Shown: positions 44,299-54,144, counted from the first letter of the stretch. The stretch: DNA of 64,000 nucleotides from Exiguobacterium artemiae 255-15 (GCF_000019905.1 NC_010556.1:1142001-1206000), one strand, 5' to 3'. Notes: generated from the sequence alone by a model not told the origin. Program-made: numbers and translations.

Positions 44299-44538
44299 AT
44301 GAGAACCAATACATTTTTAGACTGGGAAGTCAGTTTAAGTGAAGAACTCCATGCCGTCATTGATGAGAAAGCTAAGAAAATGGTAGTAATGGGTGGCTTT
44401 ATAGAATTAAATGCTGTGCTCTGGGTGGATGAAGAAGGAGTCCTTCAATTGAAACCAACATGGGATTGCGTCATTTCAATCAATGCCGCAGAAAAAAAGA
44501 TAACCATTCGACCGGCAGAATCATTCGGTGAAATCTAA
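44299..44538 (+). CDS. Hypothetical 79-residue protein
   Basis: No family recognised. A small alpha/beta protein (helix around SEELHAVIDEKAKKMV, then short strands ending in KKITIRPAES). ATG follows AAAAAGGAG. It stands alone after the nucleotidyltransferase gene, 65 bases downstream. Confidence 0.6.
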   Translation: MRTNTFLDWEVSLSEELHAVIDEKAKKMVVMGGFIELNAVLWVDEEGVLQLKPTWDCVISINAAEKKITIRPAESFGEI

Positions 44539-44642
44539 AGTGTTTTACAATAAGAACACGAATTTTTAGGAACAATGATAGAACAATGATATTTGACTGC
44601 CAGTAAGAATCACTAATGACTCGTGTTAAATTTGGTGGAACA

Positions 44643-44671
44643 CAAAAACGCCCCCCAAACAACAGGGGACG
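44643..44671 (-). terminator. Terminator of the DUF1269-like gene
   Basis: CGTCCCC/GGGGGCG-type stem with a five-T run on the minus strand. Confidence 0.65.
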
Positions 44672-44690
44672 AAGCAACAATATTTTTTAA

Positions 44691-45185
44691 TTAAACCGTC
44701 TCATCCGTAAACGTTTCACCGGTCCGGCGCACGGTCGCTCCGAGTTCAGCTGCCAGCGCATTGATTGCTTCCGAGTCCTCGTTGACTTCGCTGATGATGA
44801 TGACGCCGTAGTGGTCGGGATTGATCTGGTTGAGTGTCCGGTTAAACAAATCAAACGAATCGCGTTCGTTTTTTTCGTCACGGTTCGCCCCGATCAGGTA
44901 TCCGGCGACGGAACCGACGAGCATGCCGAACGGTCCACCGACAACGCCGACGGCCATTCCGATCATGGAACCTTTAAACGATTGATCCTGTTGCGTGAAG
45001 TCGATCGCATCGATGAAGGAGAAGCCGTCCGTCTCATTGCGTTCGGCGAGAACCATCTGTTCCATTTCAATCTCTTTGATCGCTTCGAGGTCCTTGATCA
45101 TTTCAAATCCGGTTTTTGCTTTTTCCAAATCGTTGAAAATAATCGTCGTGACGACGTGAGTTGCATCATTTTTATATTGTGCCAT
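44691..45185 (-). CDS. DUF1269-like protein with a glycine-rich membrane hairpin
   Basis: A 164-residue protein. A ferredoxin-like N-terminal part (THVVTTIIFNDLEKAKTGFEMI) is followed by a Gly-rich hydrophobic hairpin (GMAVGVVGGPFGMLVGSVAGYLIG, about residues 75-98) and a C-terminal strand/helix (HYGVIIISEVNEDSEAINALAAEL). This matches DUF1269-type stress-associated membrane proteins. ATG follows CTGGAGGCG. Function unknown. Confidence 0.72.
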   Translation of the reverse strand: MAQYKNDATHVVTTIIFNDLEKAKTGFEMIKDLEAIKEIEMEQMVLAERNETDGFSFIDAIDFTQQDQSFKGSMIGMAVGVVGGPFGMLVGSVAGYLIGANRDEKNERDSFDLFNRTLNQINPDHYGVIIISEVNEDSEAINALAAELGATVRRTGETFTDETV

Positions 45186-45310
45186 AATTTCCGCCTCCAG
45201 AAAGTTCTGATATCGTTCTACAATTTAGTAGTACCCGTAACAGAACCATTAAAAACTAGAAACGGTACGGCGTTGTAAGCATATGATTGATATAGCTTCT
45301 CAATTAGCCG

Positions 45311-45325
45311 ATAAGTAAAACTTAT
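45311..45325. promoter_or_regulatory. CcpC-type operator upstream of citB
   Basis: ATAAGTAAAACTTAT has the form ATAA-N7-TTAT, the dyad bound by CcpC ahead of citB and citZ in B. subtilis, and is itself almost a perfect palindrome. It is 115 bases before citB. A possible -10 (TATACT) lies at 45367-45372. Confidence 0.6.
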
Positions 45326-45440
45326 CGAAGGTCTTTTGTTCTTTCAAATTGTAACGAGACCCATATTATACTATGATAGAGCTGTACAAGTAAGCGGTAT
45401 CAGGGGCTTGATGTCGTCAACACTTAAAGGGGGAATCAGC

Positions 45441-48164
45441 ATGAAGCAAACGCAACCAACGCAAGACGTGTTTGGTGCACGCCGTTCGTTTGAAGCAAAC
45501 GGTAAAAATTACAACTATTACAGCCTTGAAAAATTGGAAGAACTCGGTCTGACGGAAGTCAAACGCCTTCCATATTCTATCCGTGTGCTGCTTGAATCCG
45601 TCCTTCGTCAACAAGACGGTCGTTCGATTACACAAGAGCATGTCGAAAACTTGGCGAAATGGGGAACTGCCCAAGTATCGAATGATATCGATGTGCCGTT
45701 CAAGCCGTCACGCGTCATCTTACAGGATTTCACGGGCGTTCCGACGGTCGTCGATCTCGCGTCACTCCGTAAAGCGATGCAGGACCTCGGTGGAGATCCA
45801 TCAGTCATCAACCCGGAAGTTCCGGTTGATCTCGTCGTTGACCACTCGGTTCAAGTCGATTCTTACGGATTTGCCGGTGCACTCGCTGAAAACATGGATC
45901 TTGAGTTCGAACGGAACGAAGAACGTTACAAATTGTTACGCTGGGCAACAACAGCATTCGATAACTACCGTGCTGTACCGCCTGCAACAGGAATCGTCCA
46001 CCAAGTTAACCTCGAGTACTTGGCATCTGTCGTTCTTGAAAAAGAAACAGCAGACGGTTCGGTTGATGTTTACCCGGATACACTCGTCGGAACAGATTCG
46101 CACACAACGATGATCAACGGACTTGGTGTCCTTGGTTGGGGTGTCGGTGGAATCGAAGCAGAAGCAGGCATGCTCGGACAACCTTCATTCTTCCCGGTTC
46201 CTGAAGTTATCGGTGTCCGCATCACAGGTGAAATGCACCCTGGAACAACAGCAACGGACGTTGCGCTCCGCGTGACGGAAATGTTACGTCAACAAAACGT
46301 TGTCGGTAAATTCGTTGAGTTCTTCGGACCATCCCTTCACTTGATGTCATTGTCTGACCGCGCGACAATCGCCAACATGGCGCCTGAATACGGTGCGACA
46401 TGCGGATTCTTCCCGGTTGATACGGAAACGTTGACGTACCTCCGTTTGACAGGCCGCGACGAAGCATTGATTGAAAAAGTCGAAAACTACTCAAAAGCAA
46501 ACGGCTTGTTCTACACGCCGCAAAACGAAGATCCAACGTTCACGAAGACGGTTGAACTTGATCTGTCGACAATCGTCCCTGCCCTTGCCGGACCAAAACG
46601 TCCACAAGACCGGATCGATTTGACGGACGTGCACACGTCATTCCAAAAAGCGTTGACAGCACCACAAGGAAACGCCGGTTTTGGTCTTGCTGAAGAAGAA
46701 GCAAGCAAAGTCGCTGTCGTTCAATTTAAAGACGAAGCGGTTGAGATGCGTACGGGAGACCTCGCGATTGCAGCAATCACGAGCTGTACGAACACATCGA
46801 ACCCGTACGTCATGATCGGTGCCGGACTCGTTGCGAAAAAAGCAATCGATCTTGGACTGACGGTTCCGAAATACGTCAAGACATCACTTGCACCGGGATC
46901 AAAAGTCGTTACGGATTACCTTGAGAAATCAGGACTTCAACCGTACCTCGATCAACTCGGCTTCAACACAGTTGGTTACGGGTGTACGACATGTATCGGA
47001 AACTCGGGTCCACTTGACCTTGCCGTCGAAAACGCGATCCTCGGATCAGACCTGCTTGTCTCGTCTGTCCTCTCAGGAAACCGGAACTTCGAAGGACGGG
47101 TTCACCCGCTCGTGAAAGCCAACTACTTGGCATCACCACCACTCGTCGTCGCGTACGCGATTGCCGGAACGGTTGACGTGGACATCATGAACGCGTCACT
47201 CGGAACAGGCAAAGACGGACAAGAAGTCTTCTTCGCGGACATCTGGCCGTCACGTGACGAGATTCAAACGATCATCAACACGGTCGTCACACCGGAAAGC
47301 TTCCGTGCCGAGTATGACTCGGTCTTCACAGGAAACGAACGCTGGAACAACCTTGATGTGCCGACAGGCGATCAGTATGACTTCGACGAAGAGTCGACAT
47401 ATATCCAAAACCCGCCGTTCTTCGAGAACTTGGCGAAAGAAGCCGGTCACGTCGAAGCCTTAAACGATCTCCGTGTCTTCGGTAAGTTTGCGGATTCTGT
47501 CACGACAGACCACATCTCACCAGCCGGTTCATTCTCGAAAACGACACCAGCCGGACAATACCTCGTCAGCAAAGGTGTCGCACCAAAAGACTTCAACTCA
47601 TACGGTTCACGCCGTGGTAACCACGAGATCATGATGCGCGGAACATTCGCGAACATCCGGATCCGTAACCAAGTCGCTCCAGGTACTGAAGGCGGCTTCA
47701 CGACGTACTGGCCGACAGGCGAAACGATGGCAATGTACGATGCTGCAATGAAGTACAAGGAAGATGGCACAGGTCTTGTCATCCTCGCTGGTAAAGATTA
47801 CGGGATGGGTTCATCACGTGACTGGGCAGCGAAAGGAACAAACCTTCTTGGTGTCAAAGCCGTCATCGCCGAGAGCTTTGAGCGGATTCACCGTTCGAAC
47901 CTCGTCATGATGGGTGTCTTGCCACTCCAATACGCGGCCGGCACATCGGCTGAATCGCTTGGCTTAACAGGCGAAGAAGCAATCAGCATCGCGATCGACG
48001 AGTCAGTTCGTCCGCGTGACGTCGTCGAAGTCACAGCGACAGCGAATGACGGAAAAGTCACGAAGTTCGAAGCAATCGCTCGTTTCGATTCAGAAGTCGA
48101 TATCGATTACTACCGTCACGGTGGAATCCTACCGATGGTTCTCCGCGAACGCTTGCAAAACTAA
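45441..48164 (+). CDS. citB: Aconitate hydratase (aconitase A/IRP1 type)
   Basis: A 907-residue aconitase that converts citrate to isocitrate through cis-aconitate in the TCA cycle. The [4Fe-4S] cysteines lie in SCTNTSNP and in [10 protein letters not shown]. The substrate-binding arginines and [23 protein letters not shown] stretches are present. This AcnA/IRP1 class can act as an RNA-binding regulator when the cluster is lost. The frame is open 35 codons upstream, but ATG 45441 is eight bases after AAAGGGGG and gives the normal length. Regulated probably by a CcpC-type factor. Confidence 0.97.
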   Translation: MKQTQPTQDVFGARRSFEANGKNYNYYSLEKLEELGLTEVKRLPYSIRVLLESVLRQQDGRSITQEHVENLAKWGTAQVSNDIDVPFKPSRVILQDFTGVPTVVDLASLRKAMQDLGGDPSVINPEVPVDLVVDHSVQVDSYGFAGALAENMDLEFERNEERYKLLRWATTAFDNYRAVPPATGIVHQVNLEYLASVVLEKETADGSVDVYPDTLVGTDSHTTMINGLGVLGWGVGGIEAEAGMLGQPSFFPVPEVIGVRITGEMHPGTTATDVALRVTEMLRQQNVVGKFVEFFGPSLHLMSLSDRATIANMAPEYGATCGFFPVDTETLTYLRLTGRDEALIEKVENYSKANGLFYTPQNEDPTFTKTVELDLSTIVPALAGPKRPQDRIDLTDVHTSFQKALTAPQGNAGFGLAEEEASKVAVVQFKDEAVEMRTGDLAIAAITSCTNTSNPYVMIGAGLVAKKAIDLGLTVPKYVKTSLAPGSKVVTDYLEKSGLQPYLDQLGFNTVGYGCTTCIGNSGPLDLAVENAILGSDLLVSSVLSGNRNFEGRVHPLVKANYLASPPLVVAYAIAGTVDVDIMNASLGTGKDGQEVFFADIWPSRDEIQTIINTVVTPESFRAEYDSVFTGNERWNNLDVPTGDQYDFDEESTYIQNPPFFENLAKEAGHVEALNDLRVFGKFADSVTTDHISPAGSFSKTTPAGQYLVSKGVAPKDFNSYGSRRGNHEIMMRGTFANIRIRNQVAPGTEGGFTTYWPTGETMAMYDAAMKYKEDGTGLVILAGKDYGMGSSRDWAAKGTNLLGVKAVIAESFERIHRSNLVMMGVLPLQYAAGTSAESLGLTGEEAISIAIDESVRPRDVVEVTATANDGKVTKFEAIARFDSEVDIDYYRHGGILPMVLRERLQN

Positions 48165-48183
48165 ACCGTTTACATTAACGTTT

Positions 48184-48209
48184 GAGGTGGGGGCAACCCC
48201 ACCTTTTTT
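48184..48209 (+). terminator. Terminator of citB
   Basis: GGTGGGG/CCCCACC stem with a 4-base loop and a T run. Confidence 0.88.
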
Positions 48210-48230
48210 GATGCAGAAAGGGGCGAGACC

Positions 48231-48695
48231 GTGAACCGCTTTAAGAAATGGTTTCAAGCAAAAGAAGAAACGCCGTTGCCCGTTCGCGATGTCACGCTCG
48301 ATGAAGTCAAACGGGCGACACACGATTTTGAACTGGCGTTGCCGAAAGGAACGAACCGGACGATTTTACTCGATCAAGAACAACGGATCGATATGGCGCG
48401 ACTGGCACCGCATCTGGGTGTCCGTTCGACGCAGGTCTTCTATATGTCACGCGAGACGTTTGCGATCATGGAAGCGAAGGACCGCGCGACAGTTTACGAG
48501 ATGGATCATGTCCAGGTCGCCGTCGACCGGTATTTCGACAAAGAGCGCAAGTTACCCCTCAAACCGTACTCGAAGACGTTTCAAGTCGATTGTGCCAAAT
48601 TGTTTGAACAAGGTTATTTACGCGAGCTGCCCCATCACACGTATTACCTCGTCGATGAATCGATGATTGTCTCACTCGAACCGAAAACAGATTAA
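48231..48695 (+). CDS. Hypothetical 154-residue protein, possibly DUF3939
   Basis: A soluble 154-residue protein with GTG start (GAAAGGGGCG upstream). Pattern: N-terminal helix MNRFKKWFQAK, then alpha/beta segments (LDEVKRATHDFELALPKG, RTILLDQEQRIDMARLAPHLG, YMSRETFAIME). It resembles DUF3939 proteins of Bacillales by memory only. Placed between citB and a membrane-anchored protein, with terminators on both sides. Confidence 0.6.
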   Translation: MNRFKKWFQAKEETPLPVRDVTLDEVKRATHDFELALPKGTNRTILLDQEQRIDMARLAPHLGVRSTQVFYMSRETFAIMEAKDRATVYEMDHVQVAVDRYFDKERKLPLKPYSKTFQVDCAKLFEQGYLRELPHHTYYLVDESMIVSLEPKTD

Positions 48696-48700
48696 GCTTA

Positions 48701-48732
48701 CCGGACTGCCGTTCATCAGCAGTTCGGTTTTT
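48701..48732 (+). terminator. Terminator after the 154-residue protein
   Basis: CCGGACTGC/GCAGTTCGG stem (one G-U) and five T. Confidence 0.82.
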
Positions 48733-48891
48733 GTATGCAGATAGCCAGCTTTTGAAAAAAACAAGTAATTGTTCAAAAGTCTGACGTATTTCCTCAGAAA
48801 TGCGTGAATCTTGGACAAACCCTTTGTATTCTAAGCCTAAAACCGATACCATTAACATGAAACGAGACAAATTTAGGATGGTGTACATGGC

Positions 48892-49599
48892 ATGACGAAA
48901 CGAACGAGCACATGGATTGCAGTCGCAATCGTGGCAATGGCGATACTCCTTGCCTATAATTTTTACCTTTTGAATAAGACACAGACCGCTAATGAAGATA
49001 AAGCCGAACCGGTCAAACCGTTTTATACGATGTCACGCATCCAGTATGTCGAAAAGAAATTGTCGACGACGGAAGATGCACTCGAAACACGGACGTATGA
49101 AGTCGTTTTTGATGATAAAGGACGTTTCCGGACAGAAGTCATCGACGGTCCATCAGAGGGAACGATGGCGATCTGGGACGGGAAGATGTTCCGGGAATAC
49201 AATGCGGACGGTAAGTTGTTGAACGAAACGGAAGCATCGAAGAGCGTCAGTGCACCGCGTCCGTTCTTGTCACGCGGATTCAACGAACAGATCCTCAAGT
49301 TCATCGAAGACGGTGACTTTGGTCAAGTCGAAGGGGAAGCGGACATCGCCGGCAATGCAGCCGACGTCTTCGTCAAAAAAGAGCCGTCGAGCACGGTGCC
49401 GAAAGAATGGATTAAGCAGTATCCATCTTTCTTCGATAAAGACGATAATGCCGAAGAAGCGACGTACTATGTCGCGTCCGACCGGTCAAAAGTACTCGGA
49501 GCCGAGTCCCGCAACAACGGAAAGCTGTTTTATTCCGTCAAGATGCAGAAACTCGAAACACTGGATACATTCGACCCGAACTGGTTAAAAGCTAAATGA
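48892..49599 (+). CDS. Membrane-anchored LolA-like hypothetical protein
   Basis: A 235-residue protein with an N-terminal signal anchor (residues 8-27). The rest is extracytoplasmic and built from alternating strands (YEVVFDDKGRFRTEVIDG, TMAIWDGKMFREYNADGK, ADVFVKKEP, YYVASDRSKVLGAESRNNGKLFYSVKMQ). That layout recalls the LolA/LppX half-barrel seen in Firmicute outer-envelope proteins such as sporulation or sigma-factor-linked anchors. Function unknown. Start at ATG 48892 with a distant AGGATGG. Confidence 0.65.
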   Translation: MTKRTSTWIAVAIVAMAILLAYNFYLLNKTQTANEDKAEPVKPFYTMSRIQYVEKKLSTTEDALETRTYEVVFDDKGRFRTEVIDGPSEGTMAIWDGKMFREYNADGKLLNETEASKSVSAPRPFLSRGFNEQILKFIEDGDFGQVEGEADIAGNAADVFVKKEPSSTVPKEWIKQYPSFFDKDDNAEEATYYVASDRSKVLGAESRNNGKLFYSVKMQKLETLDTFDPNWLKAK

Positions 49600-49604
49600 T
49601 GAGA

Positions 49605-49648
49605 AACCGACTGGAGCGTCACATCGTGACGGTCAAAGTCGGTTTTTT
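49605..49648 (+). terminator. Terminator of the LolA-like gene
   Basis: AACCGACT/AGTCGGTT stem with an inner GCGTCAC/GTGACG hairpin and six T. Confidence 0.85.
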
Positions 49649-49673
49649 CGAGAAGTAGGAGGGATTAACAAAG

Positions 49674-51917
49674 ATGGAGACGTTCTCAAAAGAGGAGATG
49701 TTCAAACAAATCGAGGCGTGGGAAGGCGGCGCGAAAGTCGAGGAAGTCCTGGCCTTACGCTATGCGCAAAGCAGTCGTCTGTTGCAGGAAACCGGGGCGT
49801 TGGTCCGGATTTTAGCGTTATTGGTCGAGCACCGGTATATCATGACCGGACGGATCGATGCGCTGGCCGAGAGCTGGATGCAGGAAATCCGTCAACACGA
49901 CCGCCTGCCGGAACGATTGGAACAGCTGCTGATTGAGCAACAGTTGCAAAGCAGCTACCAGTTGCTGGTCGCTAATACATTCCCGACGATTCGGGAAACA
50001 GACAATGCCAATGCGAAACGGTCAGCGACAAAAGAATTGATCCAACAGGCGGGACAAATCCTGCATGAAACGGAGCAAGTCGTCGAACAAACAGAACGGT
50101 TGCGCCGAATGGATGCCGCACGGTGGTCGGAACTGTTTGAAGCCGGCAAAGCCTTGCTGTTGTCGAGCGCGACGCTTGAACAGATTGCGACGGAGTTTCT
50201 CAACAGCTTACAGGAACGGTTTTATTCCCGCGATGCTTTCCGGGAGATGACAGAGCTGAAAGCGACGGCAATCCAAGACTTACGCCGTGTCGTGTCCTTG
50301 TTGCCGGCAGAGGTCAAACAGGTCGAACGGTCGGCGCTTGAAGAACTTGATGCGATGATCGGACTGGAGGATATCAAACTGCGGGTCCATCAGATGTACC
50401 GTTTTTTGAAGTATCAGCAAAAACGGACGTCGGACGGGTACCGCTCGAGCGATCAACCATCCCTCCACATGATCTTCATGGGGAATCCAGGGACCGGTAA
50501 AACGACGCTTGCCCGGTTGATGGCGAAAATCTATCACGAACTCGGTCTGCTGGAGCGGCCGGAAGTCGTCGAGACGGATCGCTCGTCGCTCGTCGGAGCG
50601 TTTGTCGGTCAAACGGAAGAACAGGTCATGAGTAAAGTCCGGGAAGCGGTCGGAGGTGTCCTGTTCATCGACGAGGCCTACGCCTTAAAACGGGCCGGTC
50701 AAAGCGGCAATGATTACGGCCAAGCCGCAATCGATACGCTTGTCGCTGCGATGACGAGCGGCGAATACGCCGGTCGGTTTGCCGTCGTGCTAGCCGGTTA
50801 TCCGGAAGAAATGCGTGATTTTCTGAAAGCGAATCCCGGTTTGCGGAGCCGTTTCCCGGAATCGAATCATTACCTGCTTGCGGACTATACGGATACGGAA
50901 CTGCTTGAAATCGGCCGTTCGATTGCGACCGTCAACGATTATGTCCTGACGGAGCAGGCGGAGCGGGCATTGCTGTCCCGGCTCGAACGGGAACGGGTCG
51001 ACGCGAGTTTCGGGAACGGACGCGCCGTCCGCAATATCGTCCTCGATGCCATCTTCAAAAAAGGGGCGAGTCTCGGGGAAAGTGCCAGTCACGAAGATTT
51101 TGCGCTGCTCGAACAAGCGGATTTTGAACTTGTTGCCTCAGATGATAATACCGTTGAGGAACGACTCGAACAATTGGTCGGATTACAGCCGCTGAAAGCG
51201 GAAATCAAACAGATCCAAGCCCTGTTGTCGATGCAGAAGCGCCGCCAGGAAGCCGGATTTAAAGTCTTGCCGGTCGAACTGCATGCGGTCTTCAGCGGCA
51301 ACAGCGGAACCGGGAAAACGACCGTCGCGGCTTTGTATGCCGATGTCCTTCGCCAGTGCGGTTACTTGAAGCGGGGCCACTTGAAAGTCGTCAGCCGGGC
51401 CGATCTTGTCTCGGGCTACGTCGGTCAGACCGCGCAACAAACGCGGGACGTCATCCGTGATGCGCTCGGTGGTGTTCTGTTCATCGATGAAGCGTACGCG
51501 TTAAACGGGGGTGCCAACGACTTTGGCAAGGAAGCGATCGATACGCTGGTCGACGAGATGACGAAACATGCCGATAATCTCGTCGTTGTCCTCGCCGGTT
51601 ACGAACAGCCGATGCAGGCCTTGCTTGCAAGCAATCCCGGACTGAAGTCACGTTTTAAACGGGAGTTCCATTTCCCGAACTATGTGAAGGAAGAACTGAT
51701 TGAAATCATCATCAATTATGCTGCCCAATACGGGTATCAATTGACGGATGAAGCGAAACAGACGCTTGAGCAGATGATTGAGACGGTTCCGAACGGCAAT
51801 GCCCGTGCCGCGATTACGATTGTCGAACGGGCAATCGCGAAGCAATCCGTCAGATTAATTGACAAACTTAGCTTAAGCGGTTCAGAATGGTCCTATCTTG
51901 AAAAAGAGGATTTTTAA
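49674..51917 (+). CDS. Tandem AAA+ ATPase with two CbbX/SpoVK-type domains
   Basis: A 747-residue protein: a helical N-terminal region (1-220), AAA+ domain 1 (about 221-460) with Walker A GNPGTGKTT at 270-278 and Walker B VLFIDEA at 329-335, and AAA+ domain 2 (about 495-740) with Walker A GNSGTGKTT at 542-550 and the same Walker B at 601-607. Both have pore-like VGQT segments (SSLVGAFVGQT, DLVSGYVGQT) and sensor regions, so both look active. Single-domain relatives are CbbX (Rubisco activase), SpoVK and EccA of type VII secretion. The double form may be a remodelling chaperone for a large complex; its client is unknown. Followed 12 bases later by a thioesterase. Confidence 0.86.
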   Translation: METFSKEEMFKQIEAWEGGAKVEEVLALRYAQSSRLLQETGALVRILALLVEHRYIMTGRIDALAESWMQEIRQHDRLPERLEQLLIEQQLQSSYQLLVANTFPTIRETDNANAKRSATKELIQQAGQILHETEQVVEQTERLRRMDAARWSELFEAGKALLLSSATLEQIATEFLNSLQERFYSRDAFREMTELKATAIQDLRRVVSLLPAEVKQVERSALEELDAMIGLEDIKLRVHQMYRFLKYQQKRTSDGYRSSDQPSLHMIFMGNPGTGKTTLARLMAKIYHELGLLERPEVVETDRSSLVGAFVGQTEEQVMSKVREAVGGVLFIDEAYALKRAGQSGNDYGQAAIDTLVAAMTSGEYAGRFAVVLAGYPEEMRDFLKANPGLRSRFPESNHYLLADYTDTELLEIGRSIATVNDYVLTEQAERALLSRLERERVDASFGNGRAVRNIVLDAIFKKGASLGESASHEDFALLEQADFELVASDDNTVEERLEQLVGLQPLKAEIKQIQALLSMQKRRQEAGFKVLPVELHAVFSGNSGTGKTTVAALYADVLRQCGYLKRGHLKVVSRADLVSGYVGQTAQQTRDVIRDALGGVLFIDEAYALNGGANDFGKEAIDTLVDEMTKHADNLVVVLAGYEQPMQALLASNPGLKSRFKREFHFPNYVKEELIEIIINYAAQYGYQLTDEAKQTLEQMIETVPNGNARAAITIVERAIAKQSVRLIDKLSLSGSEWSYLEKEDF

Positions 51918-51929
51918 GGGGGAAGCTTC

Positions 51930-52364
51930 ATGTACACGATTGAAATACCAGTCCGTTACGCTGAAACCGATATGATGGGCATCGTTTATCATTCGAATTA
52001 TCTCGTTTATTTTGAGATTGCACGGACGGAACTGATCAAGTCACTTGGACTTGATTACAAGGAAATGGAAGAAGCCGGATATGTTTCGCCGGTCACGAAT
52101 GTGAATCTCGATTACAAACGGTCGTTAACATACGGTGACGTGGCACAGGTTTCCGTCTGGGTTGATCATTACGACGGTCTGCGGACGATTTACGGTTATG
52201 AAGTCAAGAATGCCGACGGTCAACTGGCGGTCGCAGGAAAAACGTCGCATGTCGTCGTCAAAAAAGAGAACTTCCGTCCGATCCGTTTACCAAAAGTCTT
52301 TCCGAACTGGCACGCGATTTACGAACAAATGCGTACCGAAGATGCTGCACTCATCTCAAATTAA
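51930..52364 (+). CDS. yneP: Acyl-CoA thioesterase, YneP/YbgC-like hot-dog fold
   Basis: A 144-residue 4HBT protein. The motif RYAETDMMGIVYHSNYLVYFEIARTE holds the catalytic Asp, as in YbgC-type thioesterases that hydrolyse acyl-CoA or acyl-ACP. ATG 51930 follows AAGGGGGAAG, 12 bases after the AAA+ gene. B. subtilis has yneP in the same region between citB and plsY. Confidence 0.9.
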   Translation: MYTIEIPVRYAETDMMGIVYHSNYLVYFEIARTELIKSLGLDYKEMEEAGYVSPVTNVNLDYKRSLTYGDVAQVSVWVDHYDGLRTIYGYEVKNADGQLAVAGKTSHVVVKKENFRPIRLPKVFPNWHAIYEQMRTEDAALISN

Positions 52365-52370
52365 GCCTCC

Positions 52371-52404
52371 GCCCTCAGCAGGATTTCTTGCGTGAGGGCT
52401 TTTC
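52371..52404 (+). terminator. Terminator of the AAA+-thioesterase operon
   Basis: GCCCTCA/TGAGGGC stem with a T run. Confidence 0.8.
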
Positions 52405-52459
52405 TAATCAGTCGATTAGAGGTAACATAGAATAGCACCAAGGAAGCGGGGAATTAAAA

Positions 52460-53506
52460 ATGAAAAAAATCGTAGCAGGCAGTACATTGGCGCTCCTCCT
52501 TGCAGGATGTAACCCTGGGGATCAGGAAGCGGAAGACAACTCAAAAACCGAACAGGCGAATAAAAGCGCAGACGAAAAGGCCACTTCAGATTCTGAAAAA
52601 AGTGATGCCGAAGTAGCAAAAGAAAAAGAAACAGCAGAAGCGAAAAAAGAAGCCGATGCGAAAGCGGAAGCTGAGAAAAAAGCAGAAGAACAGGCAGCGG
52701 CCGATCAAAAAGCAGCCGATGAAAAAGCGGCCGAAGAGAAAACAGCGGCCGATAAAGCAGCTGAAGAGAAAACGACGGAAGAGAAGTCATCGGACGAATC
52801 TTCGACAGAAGACAAATCGGCCGATAAAAAAGACGATGGGAAAACCGATTCCGCTCAGGATCCGGAACCTGCCAAACCGTCTAAACCGGAGTCCGAAACA
52901 CCGGACGTCGATAAATCGGATACAAAAGCCGATTTATCACTGGGTGAGTTAGTCGTCGTCAATAAAAAATACAGCTTACCGATTGATTACAAACCGTCGG
53001 ACTTAGTCGTACCAAACGTCAGCTTCTCGTATTCAGGTGTCCTTGAACAAAGTTATATGCGGGCACCGGCAGCGAAACAGATGGAAAAAATGTTTGCTGA
53101 TGCGAAAGCCGACGGCGTGACACTAAATGCCGTCAGTGGATTCCGTTCTGGTTCACGTCAGACGGTCCTTTATAACAACTACGTCGCCCGTGACGGAAAA
53201 GTGGCAGCCGATCAATATTCGGCCCGTCCTGGTCACAGTGAGCACCAGACCGGACTTGTGTTCGATATCTCGGCACCAAGTGTCGGGAATGGATTGACGG
53301 CAGAACTCGGAGATACAAAAGAAGGAAAATGGATTGCGAACAACGCAGCGAAGTATGGATTCATCGTCCGGTACGACCGTGGGTTCCAGTCGCGGACTGG
53401 GTACACGTATGAGCCATGGCACATCCGGTATGTTGGTGTCGGTCCAGCCACACAAATTAAAAATAATGGGCAGACTCTCGAAGAATATATGAAGGTCGGT
53501 CACTAA
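52460..53506 (+). CDS. Lipoprotein D-alanyl-D-alanine carboxypeptidase, VanY family
   Basis: A 348-residue lipoprotein: signal peptide with lipobox LAGC (Cys17), a long Ala/Glu/Lys/Asp-rich tether (about 20-155) of imperfect repeats such as AADEKAAEEKTAADKAAEEKT-like units, then a VanY peptidase domain (about 160-345). Zinc site: His and Asp in RPGHSEHQTGLVFDIS and His in YEPWHIRYVG. It trims the terminal D-Ala from murein stem peptides. The tether would let a membrane-bound enzyme reach the wall. No VanS/VanR or ligase genes nearby, so ordinary wall maturation rather than glycopeptide resistance. Confidence 0.9.
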   Translation: MKKIVAGSTLALLLAGCNPGDQEAEDNSKTEQANKSADEKATSDSEKSDAEVAKEKETAEAKKEADAKAEAEKKAEEQAAADQKAADEKAAEEKTAADKAAEEKTTEEKSSDESSTEDKSADKKDDGKTDSAQDPEPAKPSKPESETPDVDKSDTKADLSLGELVVVNKKYSLPIDYKPSDLVVPNVSFSYSGVLEQSYMRAPAAKQMEKMFADAKADGVTLNAVSGFRSGSRQTVLYNNYVARDGKVAADQYSARPGHSEHQTGLVFDISAPSVGNGLTAELGDTKEGKWIANNAAKYGFIVRYDRGFQSRTGYTYEPWHIRYVGVGPATQIKNNGQTLEEYMKVGH

Positions 53507-53523
53507 TACGTTGGAGGTTGACC

Positions 53524-54144
53524 ATGATTGAAATCATCGGGATTTTAATTTTAGGCTATTTACTCGGCTCGATTCCGTTTGCTCTGCTTGTCGGAAAATG
53601 GGGACACGGCATTGATATTCGGCAGCACGGCAGCGGGAATCTCGGGACGACGAACACGTTCCGGGTCCTAGGAAAAAAAGCGGGGATCATCGTCTTGATT
53701 GGTGATCTCGGCAAAGGGGCAGTCGCCAGTCTTGTGCCGATTCTGCTTGCTTCCGAACTGCATCCGCTGTTTGCGGGTCTAGCGGCCGTCGTCGGACACA
53801 TTTATCCGGTCTTTGCCAGGTTCAAAGGCGGAAAGGCCGTCGCGACGTCCGGCGGGATGCTGCTCGTGACGAGCCCGATTCTGTTCCTGGTGCTGTTGAT
53901 TTCCTTTTTGACGACGTTACGACTGAGCCGGATGGTTTCACTCAGCTCAATCGTCTCAGCAAGCATCGGTATCGTGGCTGCCATCACGATCGGTATCGTC
54001 GAGCAGGACTGGATCGTCCCGACGTTCTTTACGATTCTTGCGCTGTTCGTCATCTTTAAACACCGTGAAAATATCAGCCGGATCCGTCAAGGGACGGAAT
54101 CAAAGATTGGTATGTTTGCGAAAGATAAAAAAGACACCGATTGA
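53524..54144 (+). CDS. plsY: Glycerol-3-phosphate acyltransferase PlsY
   Basis: A 206-residue, five-helix membrane enzyme that transfers acyl groups from acyl-phosphate to glycerol-3-phosphate, the first step of phospholipid synthesis. The three conserved motifs are visible: GSIPFALLVGK with HGSGNLGTTNTFR, then GHIYPVFARFKGGKAVATSGG, and the C-terminal KHRENISRIRQGTESKIG. ATG 53524 is a few bases after GGAGG. Same place as yneS/plsY in B. subtilis. Confidence 0.95.
   Translation: MIEIIGILILGYLLGSIPFALLVGKWGHGIDIRQHGSGNLGTTNTFRVLGKKAGIIVLIGDLGKGAVASLVPILLASELHPLFAGLAAVVGHIYPVFARFKGGKAVATSGGMLLVTSPILFLVLLISFLTTLRLSRMVSLSSIVSASIGIVAAITIGIVEQDWIVPTFFTILALFVIFKHRENISRIRQGTESKIGMFAKDKKDTD

Noticed and set aside
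45336-45440. N-terminal extension of aconitase
   Set aside because: Open frame only; overlaps the promoter region, and the ATG at 45441 has an excellent ribosome binding site and family-length product.
52416-52790. 124-residue minus-strand frame rich in Leu and Phe
   Set aside because: A shadow of the Lys/Glu/Ala repeats in the VanY lipoprotein tether; no ribosome binding site or independent signal.
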